Shown piece by piece: positions 43,197 to 52,691 of a stretch of 64,000 nucleotides of DNA (position 1 is the stretch's first letter; every line of letters starts with the position of its first letter). This stretch comes from Luteimonas chenhongjianii (GTDB taxonomy: Bacteria; Pseudomonadota; Gammaproteobacteria; Xanthomonadales; Xanthomonadaceae), in assembly GCF_002327105.1 (NCBI RefSeq), contig NZ_CP023406.1:2604001-2668000 (forward strand). The letters run 5' to 3'. The notes under the pieces were generated by a model. The model was not told the origin of the DNA. It saw only the letters and a list, made by a program, of their open reading frames with translations, and did not search any database. The translations under genes and the position numbers were made by a program.

Positions 43197-44485
43197 GCCG
43201 GCAGGGGCAGCGACCAGGTGTCGACGGGGCTGGTATAGCGCTGCGCGATGCCGATCGTGCGCCCATCGGCACCGATGGTGATGTCGCGGTCCGCGCTGCG
43301 AAGACCTTCCGGACGGCGCGCCAGACGTTCGGCGAGGCTCCCGTCGTCGGGCTGCTCGCGCAGCCAGGCCAGCGTGCCGAGCAGCTGCAGACGCGCACCG
43401 TAATCGTGTCCCCGCGCGGCAAGGGGTTGGTAAGTGGGTCCCCCGACGTTGGCGATAACACAGCCCCCGAAGTTCGCGATGCATTCGAAACGCCGCCAGA
43501 TGGGCCTGCTGGCGCTGGAGACCTGCGGACCCGTGTCCGGCAGCGGCTGCGCCGCGCAGGGCACACTCATCTGCTCGGCGAACAGCGCCCGGGAGGCATC
43601 ACGATCCAGGACCAGCCAGCTCCACGCGTTGTGCTCGCGCATCTCGGGGATCTGCTGGACCACATCCATGCTCGTCGCAAACGCGCCACGCATGGCCGGA
43701 CAGCTTGACCATTCCGCGGCCACTGGCGCGACGAGTGCCGCATGGCAACTGCCGGGCAACGCCGTTCCGGCCGGCATGTCCGCCAGCATGCTGGCCAGCA
43801 GCGCCCCATAGCCATTGGTGGTCAGCGCCATCCCGTACGTCCGTACGATCAGCTCGTCGCTGTTGTGCCCGATTCGTCGCCACGTCGCGAGATCGCGGCA
43901 GGTCGCGTCGATCGCGCCGATCCGGTCGCCCTTCGCAAACTGCACGGCGTGCGCAGTGACCGGCCAGCTCAGCAGGCCGACGGGAACAGACAGCAGGCCT
44001 GTGGAATCGGGCGGCAGGCGCGAGAGATAGTGATCGTAGCTCCGCAATGCCTGCACCCGTTCGATCAGGTGGCGATTGGACTGCACCAGCGCGGCATACG
44101 CGTCCAGCGAAGCGCCGACTTTTTCGAGACAGTCCGATCCGGCATTTCCGCAGTGAGGGGTGGCGGCGTTGTCCACAAGCAGGTCGCGATAGCGGGCGCG
44201 GGCGGACTTGAACGACAGCGGGGGACTGCGCTCGCGCCAGGCCGTGGTCAGCGCCTGCATGTCGGCGTCCACCACCGCCGCGACCTCCGCATCGGGCACG
44301 TCACGCCGCAGCACCCACAGCGCGTCGAACACGTTGCGCCCATGGAACACGTTCGGCGCTTCCATAAGCGCCAGTGCCGCACGTTGTTCCGGCGTCGGTC
44401 CGCGCAGTCGCGACGCGCCCCACAGCAGCGACAGTACCGTCGCCGTCACCACCAACCCCAAACCCAGATAGTTCAACCAACGCAT
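43163..44485 (-). CDS. Membrane-anchored cysteine-rich protein, unknown
   Basis: A 440-residue protein starting MRWLNYLGLG with one N-terminal membrane helix at about 4-23; the remainder should be periplasmic. Eight cysteines are in the mature part (C112, C119, C196, C247, C262, C310, C335, C342), probably as disulfides. The body is mainly helical with R-Y-R-D-L-L-V-D, Y-D-H-Y-L-S-R-L-P-P and, near the end, a beta-like region. AGGGGGA precedes the ATG. I recognise no domain. It converges with the DUF4442 gene and is divergent from the kinase gene (139 bases). Confidence 0.7.
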   Translation of the reverse strand: MRWLNYLGLGLVVTATVLSLLWGASRLRGPTPEQRAALALMEAPNVFHGRNVFDALWVLRRDVPDAEVAAVVDADMQALTTAWRERSPPLSFKSARARYRDLLVDNAATPHCGNAGSDCLEKVGASLDAYAALVQSNRHLIERVQALRSYDHYLSRLPPDSTGLLSVPVGLLSWPVTAHAVQFAKGDRIGAIDATCRDLATWRRIGHNSDELIVRTYGMALTTNGYGALLASMLADMPAGTALPGSCHAALVAPVAAEWSSCPAMRGAFATSMDVVQQIPEMREHNAWSWLVLDRDASRALFAEQMSVPCAAQPLPDTGPQVSSASRPIWRRFECIANFGGCVIANVGGPTYQPLAARGHDYGARLQLLGTLAWLREQPDDGSLAERLARRPEGLRSADRDITIGADGRTIGIAQRYTSPVDTWSLPLPAYLVEAVASAD

Positions 44486-44597
44486 CCATGATCCCCCTGC
44501 TGGCCGCGCTCCTGCGGCCAGCGGAGTCTGCCATGCCCGGCAATGCACGCGCTCGGTAGCGCCAACGACATCACACCGTTTTCTGCGACCCGGTGGG

Positions 44598-44603
44598 TAT
44601 GCT
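44598..44603 (+). promoter_or_regulatory. TATGCT -10 candidate for the Ser/Thr kinase
   Basis: TATGCT in the context gggTATGCTgtcgg lies 22 bases before the kinase ATG, leaving an expected leader of about 15 bases that includes the AGGGGGA ribosome site. No -35 box is evident. It shares the TAnnnT form of the other candidates in the window. Confidence 0.3.
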
Positions 44604-44624
44604 GTCGGCCGCACAGGGGGACGC

Positions 44625-46694
44625 ATGTCGCAGTACGTACACGGGCTCGAGGAGCCGATGACGCTGCCGGAGATTACCGGCTATCGCGTGGTGCGCGTCG
44701 TCGGCCATGGCGGCATGGCGACCGTCTATCTCGGCACCCAGCTGTCGCTCGGCCGCGACGTGGCGATCAAGGTCATGCGACCCGAGGCGCTTGCCGACGA
44801 GGTCAGCCGCCGACGCTTCGAGAACGAGGCCCGCACCATCGCCCGGCTCGAGCATCCCAACATCGTCGGCATCCACGAGGTCGGCCGCACGGCCGATGGC
44901 CTGCCGTGGTACGCGATGCCCTACCTCCCGCACGGCCACCTGGGTCGGCGCGACCTCACCCGGGACCATGGCCGGGTACGCGAAGTGTTGCGCGCCCTGC
45001 TCTCGGCACTGGCCTATGCGCATGCGCGCGGGGTGATCCATCGCGACGTCAAGGCCGAGAACGTCTTGTTCGACGAAGCCGACCGCCCGCTGCTGGCCGA
45101 CTTCGGCATCGCCCTGCGGCGTGGTTACGGCACGCGCGTGACGATGGTGGGGCTCGCCGTCGGCAGCACCGCCTACATGGCGCCGGAACAGGCGCGCGGA
45201 CAGCAGGTGGATTTCCGCGCCGATCTCTACAGCGTTGGCGTGCTGGCCTGGGAAATGCTCAACGGCAGCCTGCCCTACCAGGCCGACGACGCACTCTCGA
45301 TGGCACTAGCGCACACCCAGAATCCGATTCCGCGACTGCCGCCGGCGCTGCGCCACTGGCAGCGCTTCATCGACCGCGCCCTTGCGAAATCACCGGGCCG
45401 GCGATTCGCCGATGCGAACCAGATGCTGCAGGCGCTGGCCGAGGTGCCGCTGCGTGGCGGACGCAGTGCTCCGCTGATCGAAGGCGCGCTGCGCCGGGCC
45501 GGGGCCGGCGCCAGGCGCGTCCCGCCGCTGCTGTGGATACCGGCGGTACTGGTGCTGGCAGCCGGTATCGGCCTGCTGCTTCGCCCGGCCACCCAACCGG
45601 ACCCGGATACGCAGGCCGCGGCGCAGGCCAGAATGCTCCCCAGCCCTGAACCCAGCGATGCGCAGGGCCTCGCACGCGACGACATGTCCGGCACGGCCGC
45701 GACCGGGCCGATGGAGCTCGTCGATCCCGCGGCGGCGCGCGTGGCGCCGGTCTCGCAGGCGGACCGGTACCTGCTCGAGGCGGAACGCCGGATGCAGGCC
45801 GGGCATCTGGCTGCGCCCGAGGGGGCGAACGCGTTCGAATCGCTGACCCGTGCCTGGCGTGCCGATCGCGAACATCTGCGCTTCGCGCCGGTCTCCGCCC
45901 GCGCCTTGGATGCTGCTGCCGCGCGCGCCGGCGCGCTGATCGCCAAGGGCGCGCACGCTGAAGCGGCCGCCATGCTGACCGCCGCGCGCCAGCACGCGGC
46001 GGCCACCGGCCAGGCCGAAGGCGAGGCAATGCGCCAGCTGCGCGCGAAAGTGGAGACCGCAGCCGACGCGCGCATCGCCGCTGCGGCAGCCGCTGTCGAC
46101 CGTGCCGATGCACTCGCTGCTTTGGCGGCTGCGGAGGCGGCCGGTATCGATGCGGCGGTCACGACGCGCCTGCGCCGGCTGGCCATGACCATTCCCGATG
46201 TCGCGGCGTTGGCTGCACGTGTTGCCGGTGGCGCCCGGGTGGTGCGCGGGCCCGACGGCGCCTACGCGATCGCCAATGCACCGGTCAGCCGCGCCGACTA
46301 CGCCGCCTTCGTCGCGGCCACCGGTCACAAGTCCGCCTCCTGCCGTGCCCGCGGCTCGGTGCTGCGGGCACTGGCTCCGAAGAACTGGGAAGATCCCGGC
46401 TTCGAGCAGTCGCCGAGCGATCCGGTGGTCTGCGTGTCGTGGGACGACGCCATGGAATACGCGCGGTGGCGCAGCGAACGCGAAGGCCGCAGCATCGTCG
46501 TCGCCTCGACCGCCCAGGGCGCCAGCGTCGCGACCCGCGCGATGGGTCCGGCGGAATGGCGCAGCGACTGCGCGGCCGCATGCAAGGACCGCATCGCCGC
46601 CGGCCGCAGCCAGCGCGACGAGCTGAGCAGCCGCGCGCTCGACCCGCGCCGCGGCTATGACGATGTCGGTTTCCGCCTGGCCCACCTGCCCTGA
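44625..46694 (+). CDS. Transmembrane Ser/Thr protein kinase with FGE-sulfatase-like C-terminal domain
   Basis: A 689-residue PknB-type kinase. The glycine loop G-H-G-G-M-A-T-V-Y starts at 27. Invariant K49, E68, H139-R-D141, D159-F-G161 and A186-P-E188 are all present, so the kinase should be active. A proline-rich juxtamembrane part leads to a helix at 301-319. An Ala-rich coiled region (about 375-515) is followed by a C-terminal part (about 540-689) with the fold signature of formylglycine-generating/C-type-lectin-like domains: W-D-D-A-M-E-Y-A-R-W and G-Y-D-D-V-G-F-R. Active-site cysteines of true FGE are not evident, so it is probably a binding domain. AGGGGGA precedes the ATG. Confidence 0.9.
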   Translation: MSQYVHGLEEPMTLPEITGYRVVRVVGHGGMATVYLGTQLSLGRDVAIKVMRPEALADEVSRRRFENEARTIARLEHPNIVGIHEVGRTADGLPWYAMPYLPHGHLGRRDLTRDHGRVREVLRALLSALAYAHARGVIHRDVKAENVLFDEADRPLLADFGIALRRGYGTRVTMVGLAVGSTAYMAPEQARGQQVDFRADLYSVGVLAWEMLNGSLPYQADDALSMALAHTQNPIPRLPPALRHWQRFIDRALAKSPGRRFADANQMLQALAEVPLRGGRSAPLIEGALRRAGAGARRVPPLLWIPAVLVLAAGIGLLLRPATQPDPDTQAAAQARMLPSPEPSDAQGLARDDMSGTAATGPMELVDPAAARVAPVSQADRYLLEAERRMQAGHLAAPEGANAFESLTRAWRADREHLRFAPVSARALDAAAARAGALIAKGAHAEAAAMLTAARQHAAATGQAEGEAMRQLRAKVETAADARIAAAAAAVDRADALAALAAAEAAGIDAAVTTRLRRLAMTIPDVAALAARVAGGARVVRGPDGAYAIANAPVSRADYAAFVAATGHKSASCRARGSVLRALAPKNWEDPGFEQSPSDPVVCVSWDDAMEYARWRSEREGRSIVVASTAQGASVATRAMGPAEWRSDCAAACKDRIAAGRSQRDELSSRALDPRRGYDDVGFRLAHLP

Positions 46695-46777
46695 ACACCT
46701 GGCGACAGATGCCGCACTTCCGAAGACCGGGCGCCGGGCGCATGATGTCGGGTTCCCCCATTCACGCCTGAAACGCC

Positions 46778-47464
46778 ATGAGTGCCCACACCCTGGGCGG
46801 ACGCCTGCAGCGCCTGTTCCTGACCGGCCTGTTGACCCTGCTGCCGATCTGGCTCACCTGGATCGTCGTCAAGTTCGTATTCGTGCTGCTGTCGGATATC
46901 AGCCGTCCCTTGGTCGGCCCGCTCGCGCACGGCATTGCCGCGGGCTTTCCGAACTCGCTTGGGTGGATCAATGCCGTTTCGGTCCAGGCGACGATCGCGC
47001 TGCTGGCGACCCTCGTGCTCATCCTCGGCGTGGGCTGGCTGGCGCGGCGGGTCGTCGGCCAGCGCCTGCTGGGCTGGCTCGAAGCACTGGTGCAGCGCAT
47101 CCCGCTGGCCAATGTCATCTATTCGAGCGCACGCAAGCTGCTCGACATCCTGCAGACCAAGCCCGACGGCACCCAGCGCGTGGTGCTGATCGACTTCCCG
47201 CACCGGGAAATGAAGTCCGTCGGCTTCGTGACCCGGGTGATCCGCGAACAGGGCACCGGGCGTGAACTCGCGGCCGTCTACGTGCCCACCACGCCCAATC
47301 CGACCTCTGGGTATCTGGAAATCGTGCCGCTGGAGAAGCTCACCCCGACCGACTGGACCGTCGACCAGGCGATGAGCTTCATCATTTCCGGCGGCGCGGT
47401 GGCGCCGGACACGATTCCGTTCGACCGACCGGGCACGGTACCCAGGCACGGCACCGATCTGTGA
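46778..47464 (+). CDS. DUF502 family membrane protein
   Basis: A 228-residue protein with two membrane helices (about 13-40 and 63-88) followed by a soluble C-terminal domain. It begins M-S-A-H-T-L-G-G-R-L-Q-R-L-F-L-T-G-L-L-T-L-L-P-I-W-L-T, a DUF502 start, and has the family blocks I-P-L-A-N-V-I-Y-S-S-A-R-K-L and V-P-T-T-P-N-P-T-S-G-Y. Function is not established. It follows the kinase gene by 83 bases on the same strand, and the DUF885 gene follows by 71 bases. Confidence 0.88.
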   Translation: MSAHTLGGRLQRLFLTGLLTLLPIWLTWIVVKFVFVLLSDISRPLVGPLAHGIAAGFPNSLGWINAVSVQATIALLATLVLILGVGWLARRVVGQRLLGWLEALVQRIPLANVIYSSARKLLDILQTKPDGTQRVVLIDFPHREMKSVGFVTRVIREQGTGRELAAVYVPTTPNPTSGYLEIVPLEKLTPTDWTVDQAMSFIISGGAVAPDTIPFDRPGTVPRHGTDL

Positions 47465-47535
47465 CAGCGTGACCTCCGGCCCTTGCCGAGCGACTACACG
47501 CTGCTCAGCATCGATCGACCTTCCGGAGCCCCGTC

Positions 47536-49431
47536 ATGAAGCAGCCGCTCGTTCTTGCCATCGCCGTCGCCGTCGCAGCCAGCAGTGGCCTTGCCGGCTG
47601 CGACCGCGCCGCGCCCACGCCCGACACGACCGCAGCGGCGGAAGTGCCTGCCGAAGACGCGCCCGCGCGCGCCGCGCGGCTGGCCACGCACTACACCGAG
47701 TACTGGGAAGAACTGCTCAAGCTCAACCCGGTGCAGGCGACCTTCCTCGGGGACCCGCGCTACAACGACCAGCTGCCCGACTTCGCCAGCGCCCAATACC
47801 GCGAACAGCTCCGCGCCTTCAACGAGCGCTGGCTGAAAACGGTCGAAGCGATCGGCAGTGCCGGCCTCGAGGGCCAGGACCTGCTGAGCTATCGGATCTT
47901 CGTCCAGGACCGGCGCGATGCACTGGACGCCGAACGCTTCCCGGGCTGGATGATGCCGGTCAACCAGATGGGCAGCACGGTCAGCTACGCGGTGCTGCTG
48001 GGCTCGGGCCAGACCGCGCAGCCGTTCGCGAGCGTCGCCGACTACGACGCCTGGCTGCGCCGCGCGGCGCGGATCCCCACCGTACTCGACACCGAGATCG
48101 CCAACATGCGTATCGGCATCGAGTCCAACGTGGTCCAGCCCCGCGTGCTGATGGAAAAGGTGTTGCCACAGTTCGATGCGATCCTCGTCGAGGATCCGGA
48201 GAAGAGCCCGTTCTGGGGCCCGGTTGCGAACTTCCCCGACGACGTCCCCGCTCCCGAGCGCGAACGGCTGACCGCCGCCTTCCGCAGCCTGATCACCGAG
48301 CAGCTCAATCCGGCCATCCGGCGCCAGCGCGACTTCATCGCCAATGACTATCTGCCGCATACCCGCGACAGCGTGGGACTCGACGCCCTGCCCGACGGCA
48401 TGGCCTGGTATGCATTCTCGACCCGTCAGCAGACCACGTCCGACCTCACGCCCGAGGCGATCCACCAGATCGGCCTCGACGAGGTGGCACGCATCCACGC
48501 GGAGATCCGCACCGTCATGGCCGAGACGGGGTTCGAGGGCTCGCTGCAGGACTTCTTCCGCTTCATGCAGAGCGACCGCCGCTTCGAGTTCCGTTCCGAG
48601 CAGGCGCTGCTCGCGCACTACCGGGGCATCGAGAAGACGATTGCAGCCCGGGTTCCCGAACTGTTCTCGCTGACCCCCAAGGCCGGGTTCGAGATCCGGC
48701 CGATCGAGGACTTCCGGGCGGAATCGGCTGCGGGCGGCGAATACCTGCCCCCGAGCGAGGATGGCAGCCGTCCGGGCATCTTCTACGTCAACACCTTCGA
48801 CCTGCCCACGCGCAAGCGCTGGGACGCCGAGGACCTGTTCCTGCACGAGGCGATTCCCGGCCATCATTTCCAGCTTGCACTGCAGCAGGAACTGACCGAC
48901 CTGCCGGCCTTCCGCCGGTTCGGCGGCGAGACCGTCTTCATCGAGGGCTGGGGCCTGTATGCCGAGAGCCTGGGCCGCGAACTGGGCATCTATGCCGACC
49001 CCTACGACTACTTCGGTCGGCTGCAGGGCGAACTGTGGCGCGCCGTGCGCCTGGTCGTCGACACCGGCCTGCACAGCAAGGGTTGGACGCGGCAGCAGGT
49101 GCTCGACTACATGTTCGCCAATGCCTCGGTCAGCGAACCCGACGCGATCGCCGAGGCCGAGCGCTACATCGCCTGGCCCGGCCAGGCACTGGCTTACAAG
49201 ATCGGCGAGCTGAAGATCCAGGAGCTGCGCAAGCGCAGCCAGGACGCCCTGGGCGAGGGCTTCGACATCCGCGAGTTCCACACCGAAGTGCTCAAGGACG
49301 GCGCAGTGCCGTTGCCGGTGCTCGAGGCGAAGATCGATGCCTGGCTCGCGGCGCAGCGCGGACGTGCGGATGCGCGACCCGCGGCCTCGCCGACAGCGGA
49401 GGCGGAGGCGGAGACGGAGGCGACGCGCTGA
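47536..49431 (+). CDS. DUF885 family lipoprotein metallopeptidase
   Basis: A 631-residue exported protein; the signal peptide ends in L-A-G-C, so C22 should be lipidated. The thermolysin-type zinc motif H-E-A-I-P-G-H-H is at 437-444, with the downstream E in F-I-E-G-W-G-L-Y-A-E-S as third ligand. The C-terminal part is helical and rich in E. DUF885 proteins are M32-like peptidases of unknown substrate, thought to act on peptides in the periplasm or outer membrane. The tail ends in an Ala/Glu repeat (E-A-E-A-E-T-E-A). Confidence 0.9.
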   Translation: MKQPLVLAIAVAVAASSGLAGCDRAAPTPDTTAAAEVPAEDAPARAARLATHYTEYWEELLKLNPVQATFLGDPRYNDQLPDFASAQYREQLRAFNERWLKTVEAIGSAGLEGQDLLSYRIFVQDRRDALDAERFPGWMMPVNQMGSTVSYAVLLGSGQTAQPFASVADYDAWLRRAARIPTVLDTEIANMRIGIESNVVQPRVLMEKVLPQFDAILVEDPEKSPFWGPVANFPDDVPAPERERLTAAFRSLITEQLNPAIRRQRDFIANDYLPHTRDSVGLDALPDGMAWYAFSTRQQTTSDLTPEAIHQIGLDEVARIHAEIRTVMAETGFEGSLQDFFRFMQSDRRFEFRSEQALLAHYRGIEKTIAARVPELFSLTPKAGFEIRPIEDFRAESAAGGEYLPPSEDGSRPGIFYVNTFDLPTRKRWDAEDLFLHEAIPGHHFQLALQQELTDLPAFRRFGGETVFIEGWGLYAESLGRELGIYADPYDYFGRLQGELWRAVRLVVDTGLHSKGWTRQQVLDYMFANASVSEPDAIAEAERYIAWPGQALAYKIGELKIQELRKRSQDALGEGFDIREFHTEVLKDGAVPLPVLEAKIDAWLAAQRGRADARPAASPTAEAEAETEATR

Positions 49432-49701
49432 GGCCCGCCGGCCGGCGCGCGCGCCGGCTATCCGCGCCGACATGATGCCGGCGGTCGATACAGTCCGCAG
49501 TGCCGGATCCGGTGGCCGGGGCGCCGCGTCCCCGCGGATTGGCGGTGCATGGCCCGGCAAGGACCCAGGCGGCAACCGCGCCAGCCGGCCGCCCGGCCAC
49601 GCGGCGCCGCACGGTGCTCCAGTACAACGTGCCGCGCTGCGGCTTGCCCTGCTCCACCCACCGGGCGATCCTGCACGCCGGTCGCGCGCGGGGGAGGCGC
49701 C
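49432..49701. other. Noncoding region with perfect GC palindrome
   Basis: The gap between the DUF885 gene and the small membrane gene is noncoding as far as I can see. An 18-base perfect palindrome of only G and C is at 49441-49458, 7 bases after the DUF885 stop. It could form a stem, but no T run follows, so it is not a clear terminator. The frames through the rest give only low-complexity products. Confidence 0.4.
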
Positions 49702-50112
49702 ATGATCCGTACGATGTTCTCGGTGATGCTCGGCATGCTGGTCGCCATGATGGTGATGCTGGGGCTCGAATTCGTCGGCACCTGGATGTTCCCGATGCCG
49801 GCCGGCCAGCTCGCCGAAGACGCCGATCTCGCCACGATCGTCGCCAATGCACCGACCGGAAAACTGGTCTGGGTCCTGCTCGGCTGGCTGATCGCCGCCG
49901 TCTGCGGCGGCTGGGTCGCCGCGCGTTTCGCACGCGCACGCCGGATGGCGGCGGCGATCGCCGTCGGCCTGCTGCTGGTACTCGGCGTGCTGCTCAATGC
50001 GTGGATGCTGCCGCATCCGCTCTGGATGACGCTGCCGGGGCTGATCGGCCCGGTCCCGCTGGCCTGGTGTGGCGGCAGGCTCGCTCTCGGGCGTACCCAC
50101 CTCGCCAACTGA
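49702..50112 (+). CDS. Four-helix membrane protein, unknown
   Basis: A 136-residue hydrophobic protein. The ATG at 49702 is preceded by gggggaggc, a strong ribosome site. Predicted membrane helices are near 4-26, 50-72, 80-100 and 104-124. The N-terminal M-I-R-T-M-F-S-V-M-L-G-M-L is Met-rich. I do not recognise a family. It ends 32 bases before the BASS transporter and may be co-transcribed with it. An in-frame extension upstream to 49549 has no supporting features. Confidence 0.72.
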   Translation: MIRTMFSVMLGMLVAMMVMLGLEFVGTWMFPMPAGQLAEDADLATIVANAPTGKLVWVLLGWLIAAVCGGWVAARFARARRMAAAIAVGLLLVLGVLLNAWMLPHPLWMTLPGLIGPVPLAWCGGRLALGRTHLAN

Positions 50113-50144
50113 CGCTTTCGCTCTAGCCACGTCCGGGGAAGTCC

Positions 50145-51023
50145 ATGCAGGCATCGTTGCTGACCACATTGCTGCTGCCGCTCGCACTCGGCGTGATCAT
50201 GTTCGGCCTGGGCCTCGGTCTGGGCCTCGATGATTTCCGCCGGGTCGCACGTTATCCACGCGCGGTGCTGACCGGACTCGTCCTGCAGATCGGCGTGCTG
50301 CCGTGGGCGGCACTGGCGCTGGCACTGCTGTTCCGCCTGCCGCCTGAGCTCGCGGTCGGCCTGATGTTGCTCGCCGCTTCGCCGGGCGGCGCGACCGCGA
50401 ACATCTACAGCCACATCGCGCGCGGCGACGTCGCACTCAACATCACCCTGACCGCAGTCAACAGCGTGCTGTGCCTGGTCACGCTGCCGGTCATCCTCGA
50501 CCTGTCGCTGGAATTCTTCCTCGGCGCCGGCCAGTACGTGCCGCCGCCGACGCGCAAGATCGTCGAGGTCGCGCTGATCATCCTGCTGCCGGTCAGCATC
50601 GGCATGCTGGTCCGGGCGTTTGCCACCGGCTTCGCGGCGCGCATGGAAAAGCCGATCCGGCTGCTGTCGGTGGTCGTGCTCGCGCTGCTGATCGTCGCGG
50701 CCGTCGCCAGCACCTGGGACACACTGCTGGCCTACTTCGCCGCCGTCGGCATCGCCTGTCTGCTGTTCAATCTCGTCAGCATGGGCATGGGCTACGCCGC
50801 GCCGCGAGCGCTGAAGCTGCCGCGCCGGCAGGCCATCGCGATCGCGATGGAGATCGGGATCCACAACGGCACGCTGGCGATCTTCATCGCGCTCAGCGTG
50901 CTCGGCAACGCGACCATGTCGGCGCCGGCAGCGGTCTACAGCCTGCTGATGTTTCTGACCGCAGCCGCGTTCGCGGCCTGGCTCAACCGTTCCGGTGCAC
51001 GGACGGCCGACGCCGTCGCCTGA
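50145..51023 (+). CDS. Bile acid:sodium symporter family (BASS) transporter
   Basis: A 292-residue transporter with about nine or ten membrane helices. It shows the BASS blocks L-A-V-G-L-M-L-L-A-A-S-P-G-G-A-T-A-N near 70-87, and N-I-T-L-T-A-V-N-S in the following helix; the repeat in the second half carries E-I-G-I-H-N-G-T-L-A near 235-244. These form the sodium-site crossover. Members take up organic anions with sodium; the substrate here is unknown. The start ATG is 32 bases after the preceding gene. Confidence 0.9.
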   Translation: MQASLLTTLLLPLALGVIMFGLGLGLGLDDFRRVARYPRAVLTGLVLQIGVLPWAALALALLFRLPPELAVGLMLLAASPGGATANIYSHIARGDVALNITLTAVNSVLCLVTLPVILDLSLEFFLGAGQYVPPPTRKIVEVALIILLPVSIGMLVRAFATGFAARMEKPIRLLSVVVLALLIVAAVASTWDTLLAYFAAVGIACLLFNLVSMGMGYAAPRALKLPRRQAIAIAMEIGIHNGTLAIFIALSVLGNATMSAPAAVYSLLMFLTAAAFAAWLNRSGARTADAVA

Positions 51024-51173
51024 GGCCGTCACCACGGACGACACCTCGCGTCCCACGTCGATGATCCGCCGGTCGCATGAGATGCGAATGGCCTGCGCCC
51101 GGCGTCGACACGCTCAGGCACCTGCATGCCATCGCAGCTCCCGGCAGCCGGTCACGCGACCGGAACAGGCAAG

Positions 51174-51201
51174 AAAAAGGCCCCGCCGGGCAGGCGGGGC
51201 C
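51174..51201 (-). terminator. Rho-independent terminator of the M16 peptidase genes
   Basis: On the minus strand a 9-bp perfect GC stem (51179-51187 with 51193-51201) with a five-base loop is followed by TTTTT. It lies 26 bases after the stop of the gene at 51227-52681, so it ends that transcript and separates it from the BASS gene converging from the other side. Confidence 0.85.
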
Positions 51202-51226
51202 TCTTCGCATCACGGATGCCGCGCAC

Positions 51227-52681
51227 TCACTCCGCGCTGCCGAACGTCCCGTAGCCCTTCAGCTGATCCGCGACTGCCGCGTCGCCGACCACGACGATGC
51301 TCTGCTGCTTCGGATCGAAGAACTCGCGCGCGACCGACTGCACCTGGGCAGCTGTCACCGCGTTGGCCTTGTCGACGTAGCTGCTGAGGTAGTCGGCCGG
51401 GCGGCCAAGCACCCAGTTCGACGCCAGCGCCGCCGCCACCGCGCCCTGCAGCTGGTTCTGGAACAGGTAGGTGCCGGCGGTGAAGCGCTTGGCGCGCAGC
51501 AGCTCGTCGGAATCGACGACGACGTTGCGCATCTGCTCGAACTCCTTGAAGAACTCGCCGATTGCCGCGCCGGTCACCTCGTTGCGCACGTCGGCCTGGG
51601 CCTGGAATGCGCCGCCCTGCGCGCGCAGGCCGAAGCTGCTGCCCGCGCCATAGGTGTAGCCCTTGTCCTCGCGCAGGTTGCGCATCAGGCGGCTGTCAAA
51701 ACCGCCGCCGAGGATGGTATTGGCCAGCGCCGCCGGAATCGCGCGCTCATCGTCGGCATCGAATGCAGGCCGACCGATGCGCACCGCCGACTGCACGCTG
51801 CCCGCGCGCGGCACCAGTACGAATCGGGGCCCGGCCGGATAGTCCGGGGCAGCCACGTCCGTCACCGTCGTGTCCGCGCCGCGCCAGTCGCCGAACGCCG
51901 ATTGCGCCAGCGCCATTGCCTCGCGCTCCGTCACCGGACCGGCAATCACCAGCAGCGCGCGCTCGGGATGGAACCGCGCTGCGTGGGCGGCTGCGAGGCC
52001 GGCGGCGTCGGTGCCTTCGATCCCGGCTTCGGTCGGCAACATGTTGCCGTAGGGATGCGCGCCGAAGAGCACGCGTCCCATCGCCCGGTTCGCCTGATAG
52101 GCCGGCTGCGCCTGCATCGCCTTGAGGCCCTGCAGTGCATTGGTCTTGGCCAGCTGGACCTCGTTGGCCGGAAACGCCGGATTGCGCACGACGTCCGCGA
52201 AAACCGCGGCCAGTGGCTGCGCCGACGACGACAGGCCGGACGCGGTGACGAACACGCCGTCGCTGCTGGCACTCGCGCCGATCGACGCGCCCAGACGCTG
52301 CAGTTCCTCTGCGATCTGCACCGAGCTGCGCGTGGCGGTCCCTTCCTGCAGCAAGCCGGCCAGCAGGTTCGACATGCCCGGCAGCGTCGCGGGATCACTG
52401 GCCAGCCCACCGCGGACGGCGAGCACGTAGTCCACCTTCGGCAGGCCGTCCTGGCGCGGCAGCACCCAGACGGTCAGGCCATTGTCGAGGCGCCGTTCGA
52501 TCAGTCCCAGCTCGGGCAACGGCCGGTCGGCGCCGTAATCGGGCAGGCCCGCAGGCAGTTCGGTCGGCGGCGCGGTGGCTGCGGACGGCTGCTGCGCATG
52601 GGCCGCGCTGGCAAACAGGCAGGCGCCGAGCGCCAGTGCGAGCGGGCGCAGGCCGCGGGTCGGAATGTGGTGCTTGTCCAT
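51227..52681 (-). CDS. M16 family peptidase-like protein lacking the zinc motif
   Basis: A 484-residue exported protein with a signal peptide to about A29 (AHA-Q). The M16 fold is clear: L-D-N-G-L-T-V-W-V-L-P near 66-75, then the Y-G-N-M-L-P block and G-Y-T-Y-G-A-G-S in the second half. The zinc motif HxxEH is missing; the aligned stretch reads G-M-S-N-L-L-A-G-L-L-Q-E-G, with no histidine. It is thus the non-catalytic subunit of a two-chain M16 enzyme, with the catalytic one encoded 10 bases upstream. The ATG has GGAG before it. Confidence 0.92.
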   Translation of the reverse strand: MDKHHIPTRGLRPLALALGACLFASAAHAQQPSAATAPPTELPAGLPDYGADRPLPELGLIERRLDNGLTVWVLPRQDGLPKVDYVLAVRGGLASDPATLPGMSNLLAGLLQEGTATRSSVQIAEELQRLGASIGASASSDGVFVTASGLSSSAQPLAAVFADVVRNPAFPANEVQLAKTNALQGLKAMQAQPAYQANRAMGRVLFGAHPYGNMLPTEAGIEGTDAAGLAAAHAARFHPERALLVIAGPVTEREAMALAQSAFGDWRGADTTVTDVAAPDYPAGPRFVLVPRAGSVQSAVRIGRPAFDADDERAIPAALANTILGGGFDSRLMRNLREDKGYTYGAGSSFGLRAQGGAFQAQADVRNEVTGAAIGEFFKEFEQMRNVVVDSDELLRAKRFTAGTYLFQNQLQGAVAAALASNWVLGRPADYLSSYVDKANAVTAAQVQSVAREFFDPKQQSIVVVGDAAVADQLKGYGTFGSAE

Positions 52682-52691
52682 GTCGATCTCC

